7,023 bases of DNA from Erysipelotrichaceae bacterium. Its GTDB lineage: Bacteria > Bacillota_I > Bacilli_A > Erysipelotrichales > Erysipelotrichaceae. The notes beneath the pieces are model-generated. The model saw only the letters and a list, made by a program, of their open reading frames with translations. It was not told where the DNA came from and did no database searches. The stretch is from assembly GCA_017614055.1 (NCBI GenBank), contig JAGACP010000145.1, forward strand, positions 1-7,023. Reading direction: 5' to 3'. The position numbers and the translations under genes were made by a program. Below are positions 1-6,151 of the stretch, piece by piece; the first letter of the stretch is position 1; every line of letters starts with the position of its first letter.

Positions 1-1
1 A

Positions 2-1021
2 GATTTCGATAATGAAAAGTACCAGAACAAATACTGGAACATGCTGAAGGAGAAGTATGATATCGAGGTATCATACGTCGAGGACAACAGCCTGGAGATA
101 GACGGAGATCCTTCAAAGGGAATACTCAAAGTCGAACAGGAAGGTCCCGAATGGGCCTTGAGCAACGATGCGACGATGGAAGCCGTGAAGGACGCGGAGA
201 TCATCTGCGTGACTTTCGGTCCCGTCAACAGCCGTCTGATAGACAATGCACCGGATCTGAAGCTGGTGGTCATCCTTCGAAGCGGAACGGAGAACGTCAA
301 CCTCGAATACTGCAAGGAAAAGGGCGTAGCCGTCACCAATGCACCGGGCAGAGTATCCGACCCCGTGGCGGACATGACACTGACGATGATGCTGGCGGCA
401 GTCAGAGAGATACAGAGGCTCGACCTCCACAATCATGACTGGAACTGGTGCAGGAACAACCGCATACCTCCTAAGGAGAAACCGCTGATCTCCGACATGA
501 CCATCGGTCTGATCGGATTCGGCATCATCGCGAAGAAAGTCGCGAAGAGACTCTCCGGTTTCGAACCGAAGATCATCGCCTACGACCCGTTCGTCACCCA
601 GGAGCAGGCGGACGCCTACGGAGTCACCATGCTGCCTCTGAACGACGTGATGGCGCAGTCCGATCTGGTATCGGTACATGCCAGACTGCTTCCGGAAACG
701 GAAAAGATGATCGGCAGGGAGCAGATAGCGCTCATGAAGCCGAACGCCATCTTCGTCAATACGGCAAGGGCAGGCCTCGTGGACTATGACGCCCTGTATG
801 ATGCACTCGTCGAAAAGAAGATTCGTTCCGCCGCGCTGGACGTATTCTACGAAGAACCGCTTCCTGACGACGACAGGTTCAGGAAACTTGACAACGTGAC
901 ACTGATGGCCCACATGTCGGGCGGTGCCGGAGATTCGACATCGATAACGCTGGGCATCGTGATGGAAGACATAATCGCCGTGGCCGAAGGAAAACAGGCC
1001 GTGCATATCTGCAACAGATAA
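2..1021 (+). CDS. D-2-hydroxyacid dehydrogenase, NAD-dependent (5' partial)
   Basis: This cytoplasmic oxidoreductase should interconvert a D-2-hydroxyacid and its 2-oxoacid using NAD(H). The frame is open from base 2, and the codons before the Met at 41 read like normal protein (DFDNEKYQNKYWN), so the true start lies outside the window, probably only a few residues away. Counting from Met41, the Rossmann nucleotide loop GFGIIA is at 159-164 and is followed by Asp182 in AYDPF, an acidic residue that favours NAD over NADP. The catalytic triad of the family is visible: Arg243 in NTARAGLVD, Glu272 in DVFYEEP and His291 in AHMSGG. The length of about 340 residues is normal. The stop lies 14 nt before the next gene, so the two are cotranscribed. 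The substrate cannot be read from sequence. Phosphoglycerate dehydrogenase proper is unlikely, because no ACT-type tail is present. Confidence 0.9.
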   Translation, partial: DFDNEKYQNKYWNMLKEKYDIEVSYVEDNSLEIDGDPSKGILKVEQEGPEWALSNDATMEAVKDAEIICVTFGPVNSRLIDNAPDLKLVVILRSGTENVNLEYCKEKGVAVTNAPGRVSDPVADMTLTMMLAAVREIQRLDLHNHDWNWCRNNRIPPKEKPLISDMTIGLIGFGIIAKKVAKRLSGFEPKIIAYDPFVTQEQADAYGVTMLPLNDVMAQSDLVSVHARLLPETEKMIGREQIALMKPNAIFVNTARAGLVDYDALYDALVEKKIRSAALDVFYEEPLPDDDRFRKLDNVTLMAHMSGGAGDSTSITLGIVMEDIIAVAEGKQAVHICNR

Positions 1022-1035
1022 AAGGGAGGAAACAC

Positions 1036-1794
1036 ATGGATTTAGGTTTAAAAGGAAAGAACGCGATAGTGACAGGCGGTGCCGGAGGCATCGGTCTGGG
1101 CTGTGCCAAAGCGCTGGCTGCCGAGGGGTGCAACATCATAATTGCCGACCTCAACGATGAACTTGCGGCCAAATGCGCAGACGACATCAAGAACGAATAT
1201 GGCGTGGATGCGTGGGGCATGAAGCTCAATGTATGCGATCAGGATTCGATCAAAGAATTCTGGGAGAACGTCAAGGAGAACGTGGGCGTAGCCGACATCC
1301 TCGTAAACAACGTAGGCGGAAGGATCGACAGAGCTCCGCTCAACGAACTCAGCGACGAAGCGTGGCTGAAGACATTCGATCTGACGATTCATTCAGGATT
1401 CTACATGTCAAAGGCCTTCTGCAACCAGTTCGTCCCTGACAAAGGGAAAGGCGCGATCATCAACGTCACCAGCAAATCCGCGATCATGTCCTCAAGCAAG
1501 GGCAATTCGCATTACTCTTCAGCCAAGGCTGCAGTCATCGGCATGACCAGGATCCTGGCGAAAGACGTATATGATCTGGGCATCAGAGTCAACTGCATCG
1601 CTCCGGGCTATGTACAGACCGAAAGAGTATATCCTGACGGCGATCCGAGGACCGAAGAAAAGCGCAAGCTTCTGCTTACCCACGACTTCGCGAAACCTGC
1701 AGATCTGGGAAACGTCGTAGCGTTCCTGGCTTCCGAGAAGTCATACCAGATCATCGGCGCTGTCATCGACGTCACCGGCGGTACGCTTTGCTGA
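1036..1794 (+). CDS. Short-chain dehydrogenase/reductase (SDR), classical type
   Basis: A 252-residue classical SDR, the usual family length, expected to be a cytoplasmic tetramer or dimer oxidising or reducing a hydroxyl group on a small substrate. The glycine motif TGGAGGIG is at 13-20, Asp38 at the end of the second strand suggests NAD(H), NNVG is at 91-94, and the active-site YSSAK gives Tyr160 and Lys164 with Ser146 as the likely third residue. The C-terminal strand ends in the usual VTGG. One oddity is that the position that normally carries the structural/proton-relay Asn (in the vNl.g motif) reads DLTIHSG, with Thr117 in its place. The start is supported by GGGAGG at 1024-1029, six bases before the ATG. 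Together with the upstream dehydrogenase it probably forms part of a sugar or hydroxyacid catabolic operon. Substrate unknown. Confidence 0.9.
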   Translation: MDLGLKGKNAIVTGGAGGIGLGCAKALAAEGCNIIIADLNDELAAKCADDIKNEYGVDAWGMKLNVCDQDSIKEFWENVKENVGVADILVNNVGGRIDRAPLNELSDEAWLKTFDLTIHSGFYMSKAFCNQFVPDKGKGAIINVTSKSAIMSSSKGNSHYSSAKAAVIGMTRILAKDVYDLGIRVNCIAPGYVQTERVYPDGDPRTEEKRKLLLTHDFAKPADLGNVVAFLASEKSYQIIGAVIDVTGGTLC

Positions 1795-1832
1795 TCGGAA
1801 CTTTGTCCCGGTTCCATATATTATATGAACAG

Positions 1833-1858
1833 ACAAAAACCGCATAAGCGGTTTTTGT
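1833..1858 (+). terminator. Intrinsic terminator ending the dehydrogenase operon
   Basis: A perfect 11-bp inverted repeat (ACAAAAACCGC, ATAA loop, GCGGTTTTTGT) starts 38 bases after the SDR stop. The A-rich left arm and T-rich right arm make it a typical terminator that could work in both directions, and it separates the operon from the repeat/ATPase unit. Confidence 0.85.
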
Positions 1859-1872
1859 TGTGCATTAAGTCT

Positions 1873-1878
1873 TATAAT
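1873..1878 (+). promoter_or_regulatory. Candidate -10 box (TATAAT) for the ATPase unit
   Basis: A perfect TATAAT lies just downstream of the operon terminator and 11 bases before the first 32-bp repeat. No convincing -35 box sits 16-18 bp upstream, because that region is the terminator stem. If used, transcription would begin near 1885 and all four repeats would lie in a leader of about 130 nt. Confidence 0.4.
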
Positions 1879-1888
1879 ACTCTAATTG

Positions 1889-2016
1889 GCTCTAAAAATG
1901 TGTGAAAATAGCTATAAATCGCTCTAAAAATGTGTGAATATATTAATAATTCGCTCTAAAAATGTTAAAATATGATTGAAATTCGCTCTAAAAATGTTGG
2001 AAAGGAGGATTGAAAT
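1889..2016 (+). repeat. Four direct repeats with exact 32-bp period upstream of the ATPase
   Basis: The 13-base core GCTCTAAAAATGT is identical in four copies starting at 1889, 1921, 1953 and 1985, each exactly 32 bases after the last. The four bases before the core are also alike (ATTG, AATC, ATTC, ATTC), and the bases after it partly so (GTGAA, GTGAA, TAAAA, TGGAA); the remaining roughly 10 bases of each unit are AT-rich and variable. A partial copy, CTCTAATT, precedes the array at 1880-1887. The last unit merges into the Shine-Dalgarno site of the ATPase gene. Thirty-two base pairs is about three helical turns, so a protein bound to each copy would lie on one DNA face. The array could be an operator set, an iteron-like element or an mRNA leader element. 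The repeats are certain; their function is inferred. Confidence 0.9.
2001..2008 (+). promoter_or_regulatory. Ribosome binding site setting the ATPase start
   Basis: AAAGGAGG, a near-perfect Shine-Dalgarno sequence, ends six bases before the ATG at 2015. The in-frame ATGs further upstream (1976, and 1994 inside repeat 4) have no such site, which decides for 2015. Confidence 0.85.
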
Positions 2017-3361
2017 GTACCTGAGAAGAAAGATAGATCTATATCTGCAGGGCTGGTTCGATGACGAAGACAGGAAGCCGCTCATTATCAAAGGAGCCAG
2101 ACAGATCGGAAAGACAGAGTCGATAAAGAAGTTTGCGGAAAGCCATTATGACAGTATCGTTGAGATCAATTTTGTTGAAAGCCCGCAGTTCAGAACGATC
2201 ATAGAAGACGGATATGAGGTTGATCAGATAATAAGAAATATCACAAGGATCGATCCCGGTCTGAATTTTGTACCCGGAAAAACCTTGTTGTTTTTCGACG
2301 AGGTGCAGTCGTGTCCGGATATTCTGACGTCCCTGAAGTTCTTTTCCATAGACGGCAGGTACGATGTGATCTGCAGCGGTTCGCTTCTGGGCATCAATTA
2401 TAAACAGATCGAAAGTGTCAGTGTCGGATACAAGACAGACTATGAAATGTTCTCTCTTGATTTCGAAGAGTTTCTGTGGGCCAGAGGATATGATGATTCT
2501 TTCAAAGCGGATGTGCTGGATCACATGGTCAGACTCGTTCCGTTCAACGATACCTTTACTAACGTGATGCAGTCGCTGTTCATGGATTATGCCGTGCTTG
2601 GAGGAATGCCGGAAGTAGTTGCCAGATATATCGAGAACGGTAATTTCTCCGGAACAAGAGATCTGCAGCAGCAGATCATTGCCGCATACAGGGAAGACAT
2701 CAGGAAGTATGCCGTCGGAGCAGATCAGACGAGGATCACCAACGTATTCGATTCCATCCCTGTACAGCTGGCCAGGGAATGCAAGAAGTTCCAGATCTCA
2801 AAGGTCGCACCCAATGCGAGATTCCATGACTACGGAGGCTGCATTAACTGGCTGGAGGATGCGGGAATCGTCAAGAAATGTTACTGCCTGAATTTTCCGG
2901 AGCTGCCCCTTAAAGGCAATTACGACAGCACCAGATTCAAACTGTATTTTGCGGATTCGGGTCTGCTGGTGGCGTCGCTGGACGAGGAGGCGCAGGATGA
3001 CCTCAGAGCAAACAAGAATCTCGGTGTGTATAAGGGAGCCCTGTATGAAAACATGACTGCCGAAGCGTTATATAAGAACGGCTATTCTCTGTATTACTAC
3101 AAACGCGAAGACGGCACTCTGGAAGAAGACTTCTTCATACGCGATCAGCACAATCTGATCCCTGTCGAAGTAAAAGCAAGATCAGGCAGATCGAAGTCGC
3201 TGCAGACTCTGATAAACAATGAGCGTTATCACGACATACAATGGGGAATCAAGCTCTCTTTGAACAATGTAGGATACATGAACAACGTATACACTTTCCC
3301 TTACTACTGCAGCTTCCTTCTGAGAGACTGGATCAACGCCAGAGAAACGGAGGAACGATGA
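2015..3361 (+). CDS. AAA_14/DUF4143 ATPase with PD-(D/E)XK-like C-terminal domain
   Basis: A 448-residue protein of the expanded family of prokaryotic ATPases that joins an AAA module to a DUF4143 domain. The N-terminal ATPase shows Walker A GARQIGKT (27-34), Walker B LLFFDEVQ (91-98), a sensor-like ICSGSLLG (119-126) and the family signature FSLDFEEFLWARG. The middle resembles the winged-helix region of the family. The C-terminal part has the PD-(D/E)XK pattern intact: Glu345 in LYEN, Asp372 in LEEDFF, and Glu385/Lys387 in PVEVKA, followed by GRSKSL, so nuclease-type activity is possible. No signal peptide or membrane segment is seen. Its stop codon overlaps the start of the small downstream gene, so the two are translationally coupled. 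The 32-bp repeat array directly precedes it. The family is well recognised, but its biological role is not settled. Confidence 0.9.
   Translation: MYLRRKIDLYLQGWFDDEDRKPLIIKGARQIGKTESIKKFAESHYDSIVEINFVESPQFRTIIEDGYEVDQIIRNITRIDPGLNFVPGKTLLFFDEVQSCPDILTSLKFFSIDGRYDVICSGSLLGINYKQIESVSVGYKTDYEMFSLDFEEFLWARGYDDSFKADVLDHMVRLVPFNDTFTNVMQSLFMDYAVLGGMPEVVARYIENGNFSGTRDLQQQIIAAYREDIRKYAVGADQTRITNVFDSIPVQLARECKKFQISKVAPNARFHDYGGCINWLEDAGIVKKCYCLNFPELPLKGNYDSTRFKLYFADSGLLVASLDEEAQDDLRANKNLGVYKGALYENMTAEALYKNGYSLYYYKREDGTLEEDFFIRDQHNLIPVEVKARSGRSKSLQTLINNERYHDIQWGIKLSLNNVGYMNNVYTFPYYCSFLLRDWINARETEER
3349..3353 (+). promoter_or_regulatory. Ribosome binding site of the small gene inside the ATPase end
   Basis: GGAGG lies within the last codons of the ATPase gene, four bases before the ATG at 3358. 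It selects this ATG over the in-frame ATG at 3241, which would require a long run of the ATPase sequence to be read in another frame. Confidence 0.7.
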
Positions 3362-3528
3362 CAGAAACAAGGAACATAAATACTTTGGAATCAAACCCTT
3401 TCCCTGAAGAAATGACGGACGAAACACTTTCGGAAGAATTGGAAAAGGGATACGAGGATATGCTGAAAGGCAGGACAAGACCTGCAGAAGAAGTATTCTC
3501 GAAGATCCGCGAGGATCACGGTCTGTAG
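3358..3528 (+). CDS. Small acidic antitoxin-like protein, 56 aa
   Basis: A 56-residue, highly acidic protein whose ATG overlaps the ATPase stop (ATGA). The N-terminal third is polar and probably unstructured. The rest, from LSEELEKGYEDMLKGR through RPAEEVFSKIREDHGL, resembles the C-terminal toxin-wrapping helix of RelB- or Phd-like type II antitoxins, where a helix of the type 'leeg..d...Gr..paeevf..ir...gl' is common. The N-terminal ribbon-helix-helix or Phd fold that normally binds DNA is missing, and no toxin gene follows: the next element is a terminator. It might therefore partner the ATPase itself, be a trimmed antitoxin remnant, or neutralise a toxin encoded elsewhere. The coding call rests on the strong internal ribosome site, the coupling and the family-like sequence; the function is inference. 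Confidence 0.7.
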   Translation: MTETRNINTLESNPFPEEMTDETLSEELEKGYEDMLKGRTRPAEEVFSKIREDHGL

Positions 3529-3532
3529 AAAA

Positions 3533-3567
3533 CAAAAAAAACACACCTTCATCGGAAGGCGTGTTTT
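3533..3567. terminator. Bidirectional terminator between convergent genes
   Basis: An A-tract (3533-3541) runs into a stem AAAACAC/GTGTTTT (3538-3544 with 3561-3567), one A-C mismatch, then CCTTC/GAAGG (3546-3550 with 3555-3559) around a four-base loop. The T-run serves the plus-strand ATPase unit, and the A-tract serves as T-run for the minus-strand membrane-protein gene ending at 3590. Confidence 0.85.
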
Positions 3568-3589
3568 CGTGATAAGTCTTTTCCTTTGA

Positions 3590-4318
3590 CTAGTCGTCGG
3601 TGGTTACACCGGTGATTCCGTCAGCCTTTGCGCAGGTCTTGCAGAGTCTTACGCGTCCGGCGGCGATGGCTTCTTCAGCCGTGCCGTAGGTAAGAGTTTC
3701 GCTCTGGTTGAGATGCGGGCAGTCGTCATGAGTATGATATACTCTGCCGAATGTTGACCAGTATACTCTCTCGTTTCCGAGAACATCGATGGCAGCGGCC
3801 TTCTGTTCTGCGGATACAGGGTTGAAGTCGTATGATGCGACTCCGCCGATCAGCAGGCAGATGACGGCAGCTACGGTAGCGATGGTCTTGGTCTTCTTGT
3901 CGGCGTCTTTATTGGTAAGAACCAGGACGACGAACGGGAAGAAGCAGAATGCGCAGGCGATCAGGCCCATGTTGTTCCACAGCCAGAATTTGGTCGGGTT
4001 CTCTTCAGAGACCGGGTCGATGTGGTTGGCTTTTTTCCAAAGCTGAGCGCCGAGGATGACGACGATCAGGTCGAGTACGAGGAAGCCGATCAGCTGGTAA
4101 AGCTGAGGCATGAACTTGAGGTCAAGCTTGCCCAGGAATACCATCAGGGCGCAGACTTCGAGAGCCAGAGCCAGGATCCAGAGCAGTACAGCACCGATGC
4201 GCAGAGGCTTAGCCTTGCTGACGTCGACCGGTTTAGCTTCCTTTACCTTGCGGTCCGTAGTCGTCTTCTTGCTTTCTTCGCTGGCGGCTACATATGTTTT
4301 TTTCTTTTTTTCAGCCAT
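3590..4318 (-). CDS. Four-helix membrane protein with C-terminal Cys/His zinc-knuckle-like domain
   Basis: A 242-residue protein of no family I can name. A Lys-rich, low-complexity N-terminus (1-38) is followed by four hydrophobic segments at about 41-62, 73-94, 111-135 and 146-163, then a soluble tail of about 75 residues. The basic N-terminus and the Lys-Lys loop after helix 2 suggest both ends are cytoplasmic, though the loop between helices 3 and 4 is also basic. The tail has the pattern VYHTHDDCPHL (193-203), then EEAIAAGRVRLCKTC (215-229), which gives Cys200, Cys226, Cys229 and His195 or His202 as likely metal ligands. This arrangement recalls the small Ada-type zinc-binding fold (H..C, 'eeAiaaGy.pC..C') found attached to various bacterial proteins. 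The start follows GGGGGT seven bases upstream. Its role is unknown; metal sensing or protein contact at the membrane would fit. Confidence 0.8.
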   Translation of the reverse strand: MAEKKKKTYVAASEESKKTTTDRKVKEAKPVDVSKAKPLRIGAVLLWILALALEVCALMVFLGKLDLKFMPQLYQLIGFLVLDLIVVILGAQLWKKANHIDPVSEENPTKFWLWNNMGLIACAFCFFPFVVLVLTNKDADKKTKTIATVAAVICLLIGGVASYDFNPVSAEQKAAAIDVLGNERVYWSTFGRVYHTHDDCPHLNQSETLTYGTAEEAIAAGRVRLCKTCAKADGITGVTTDD

Positions 4319-4346
4319 TTTAATACCCCCATTTATTTATGTATAT

Positions 4347-4352
4347 ATTATA
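4347..4352 (-). promoter_or_regulatory. Candidate -10 box for the membrane-protein gene
   Basis: On the minus strand a perfect TATAAT lies about 29 bases before the ATG, in an AT-rich gap of 65 bases after the glucosidase gene. A weak TATTAA sits 17 bp upstream. No terminator hairpin is visible in this gap, so read-through from the glucosidase gene is also possible. Confidence 0.45.
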
Positions 4353-4383
4353 AAGTCTTTTTTCCATAATTAATACAAAATAA

Positions 4384-6063
4384 TCATCTGAGTACCAGAG
4401 CCTGGTAAGGCTCAAGAGTCACGGTATTATCTTTAATTTCCGTATCCCCGTAATTATCAAGCAGTATCTCGGGATCATCGAGCCATTCAGGGAGCCTGTA
4501 TACAGTCTTTCTCTTGGAGAAGTTACCGGCTATGAAGAGTCTTTCGTCTTCATATTCCCTGGCATAGGCGATGATCCTCTTGTTTTCGTGGTCGTATTCG
4601 ACGGTCCTTCCGTATATTGCGGCATCGTCGTTCTTCTTGAGATCCAGCAGTTTCTGATAGAAATGATATACCGATCTTTCGCTTTCAAGGTCTTTCTTCA
4701 CGTTTACATGTTTATAGCCATTATCCCTTGTCTGCCACGGTTCATGGCCTTCATTGAAGCCTCCGTTGATCGAATCGTCCCAGGCCACAGGTATCCTGGC
4801 GTGGTCCCTGGCTCCGTATTTAATGAAGCTGAACGCAAGCTTCTTCGGCACATGATACTGGCACAGCAGGTCGTATACGAAATGGCTGACGGGGTCTTTC
4901 ATCTCGTCTATGCTTCTGAAATCGTTGTTTGTCATGCCGATCTCCTGACCCATGTATATGTACGGTATGCCGAAGCCCATGTATGTGACCGTGGCCAGGA
5001 AGGTGGCCGCTTCGTATCTGTAGCGTTTCGTATCGATGGAGAACCTGTTCACGCATCTGGGGTTGTCGTGGTTTTCAAGGACCAGGGTGTTCCAGCCGAT
5101 GTCGTAGGTGTCTTTCTGCGGAGTGAAGAGTCCGTCCTTGAATTCCATGATGTTGAATGGTTTCCAGAAGTATTTCATGCCGCCGATGTTGTCACAGACG
5201 AGATGGGCGAAATCGAAGATGGAATCAAGTTCCTTGTTTTCTCTGTTGACATAGGCCAGAGCGTTCTCGTGGGAAGGAGTATATGATTCTCCCACCGTAT
5301 AGCAGTCATACTTGCTGAAGGCTTTCTCGTTTAGTTCTTTCAGGAACTCATGCATCCTCGGTCCGTCGACGAAATATCTGGCGCCTTTCTGGAAACCGCC
5401 TTTTTCGTTGTCGTCGGTGAAAGGATGTACCTTCGAAAACATGTTGAAGACGTCGAACCTGAAGCCGTCTACGCCTTTTTCAAGCCAGAAGTTGAGTATC
5501 TTTATTATCTCTTCCCTTACTTCGGGATTCTCCCAGTTGAGATCCGCCTGTTCCCTGCAGAAAAGATGAAGATAGTATTCGTCCGTATCCCCTATCCTTT
5601 CCCAGGCCGAACCGGTGAATGACGATGTCCAGTTGGTAGGAGGCATGAGTTTATCATTCTCATACTTTCCCTTCCTTATGATGTACCAGTCCCTGTATTT
5701 CGAATCCTTGGACGACAGGGCTTCCTTGAACCACCTGTGTTCGATGGAAGTATGGTTTATGACCATGTCCATGATGACCCTGAGATCCCTCTTGTGGCAT
5801 TCCTTCAGGAGCCTGTCGAAATCTTTCATCGTACCGAATTTTTCATCTATGTCCAGGTAGTCGCTGATGTCGTAACCGTAGTCATAGTCCGGAGACTTGT
5901 ATAAAGGAGAGAACCATATCGCATTCACTCCCAGATCCTTCACATAGTCCAGTTTCGATATGATGCCTTCGATGTCTCCCCATCCGTCATTGTCGCTGTC
6001 CATGAAAGAGAAAGGATATATCTGATATACCACCGCTTTCTTGTACCATTCTGTTTTTTTCAT
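4384..6063 (-). CDS. GH13 alpha-glucosidase, oligo-1,6-glucosidase-like (subfamily 31 type)
   Basis: A 559-residue cytoplasmic glycoside hydrolase of the normal length for oligo-1,6-glucosidases and related alpha-glucosidases. It would release glucose from short alpha-glucosides after uptake. The conserved regions are in order: DSDNDGWGD calcium-site loop (22-30), DMVINH (99-104), QADLNW (172-177), GFRFDV with nucleophile Asp204, VGES with acid/base Glu259, and ENHDNPR with transition-state Asp333. The C-terminal beta domain is present. The residue after the nucleophile is Val205; in this family Val there goes with alpha-1,6 activity, while Ala or Thr goes with alpha-1,4 preference. There is no signal peptide. 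The start is supported by AGAGGA at 6071-6076, seven bases before the ATG. No transporter or regulator gene is adjacent, so the exact substrate (isomaltose, panose, dextran oligomers or trehalose-6-phosphate) remains open. Confidence 0.93.
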   Translation of the reverse strand: MKKTEWYKKAVVYQIYPFSFMDSDNDGWGDIEGIISKLDYVKDLGVNAIWFSPLYKSPDYDYGYDISDYLDIDEKFGTMKDFDRLLKECHKRDLRVIMDMVINHTSIEHRWFKEALSSKDSKYRDWYIIRKGKYENDKLMPPTNWTSSFTGSAWERIGDTDEYYLHLFCREQADLNWENPEVREEIIKILNFWLEKGVDGFRFDVFNMFSKVHPFTDDNEKGGFQKGARYFVDGPRMHEFLKELNEKAFSKYDCYTVGESYTPSHENALAYVNRENKELDSIFDFAHLVCDNIGGMKYFWKPFNIMEFKDGLFTPQKDTYDIGWNTLVLENHDNPRCVNRFSIDTKRYRYEAATFLATVTYMGFGIPYIYMGQEIGMTNNDFRSIDEMKDPVSHFVYDLLCQYHVPKKLAFSFIKYGARDHARIPVAWDDSINGGFNEGHEPWQTRDNGYKHVNVKKDLESERSVYHFYQKLLDLKKNDDAAIYGRTVEYDHENKRIIAYAREYEDERLFIAGNFSKRKTVYRLPEWLDDPEILLDNYGDTEIKDNTVTLEPYQALVLR

Positions 6064-6085
6064 ATTGGAATCCTCTGATTTCTAA

Positions 6086-6095
6086 TACAATTGTA
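6086..6095. promoter_or_regulatory. Perfect 10-bp palindrome upstream of the glucosidase gene
   Basis: TACAATTGTA lies 23 bases upstream of the glucosidase ATG. On the minus strand its first half, TACAAT, could also serve as a -10 box, but no fitting -35 is seen. It may be part of an operator. A palindrome this short can arise by chance in AT-rich DNA. Confidence 0.3.
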
Positions 6096-6114
6096 ACCTA
6101 TATGAAGAAACGAC

Positions 6115-6124
6115 ATTTGCAAAT
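6115..6124. promoter_or_regulatory. Perfect 10-bp palindrome overlapping the small-RNA -35 box
   Basis: ATTTGCAAAT is centred 29 bp from the TACAATTGTA palindrome and covers the TTGCAA -35 candidate of the plus-strand promoter. It could be an operator shared by the divergent glucosidase and small-RNA units. It does not fit the CcpA cre consensus. Confidence 0.3.
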
Positions 6125-6145
6125 ATTTAACCGATATTGTACACT
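6117..6145 (+). promoter_or_regulatory. Candidate promoter for small RNA 1
   Basis: TTGCAA (6117-6122) and TACACT (6140-6145) are separated by exactly 17 bp, each matching four of six consensus bases. The predicted start near 6152 lies a few bases before a strong hairpin, and a terminator follows within 93 bases. Confidence 0.45.
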
Positions 6146-6151
6146 TATCTC

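Noticed and set aside
113..1006. 297-codon open frame on the minus strand
   Set aside because: It is an antisense shadow of the D-2-hydroxyacid dehydrogenase, rich in His, Arg and Val with no recognisable family motifs or ribosome site.
1797..1826. Small hairpins GGAAC/GTTCC and CATAT/ATATG just after the SDR stop
   Set aside because: They are short and overlap each other, and the stronger 11-bp terminator directly follows. They probably have no separate function.
1976..2014. Longer N-terminus of the ATPase from the ATG at 1976
   Set aside because: The extra 13 residues are encoded by the repeat and Shine-Dalgarno region, and no ribosome site precedes that ATG. The ATG at 2015 has AAAGGAGG at ideal spacing.
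1889..2016. CRISPR array
   Set aside because: The conserved core is only 13-17 bases and the filler 15-19 bases, is AT-rich and partly similar between units, and no cas gene is present.
1889..2016. Plasmid iteron origin
   Set aside because: The spacing would suit iterons, but there is no Rep gene, DnaA box or AT-rich 13-mer set, and the neighbours look chromosomal.
3241..3357. N-terminal extension of the small antitoxin-like gene
   Set aside because: It would overlap 120 bases of the ATPase in another frame and reads as low-complexity shadow. The internal GGAGG before 3358 defines the start.
4588..5286. 232-codon plus-strand frame inside the glucosidase gene
   Set aside because: It lies opposite a well-conserved GH13 gene, shows no family motif, and has no Shine-Dalgarno site.
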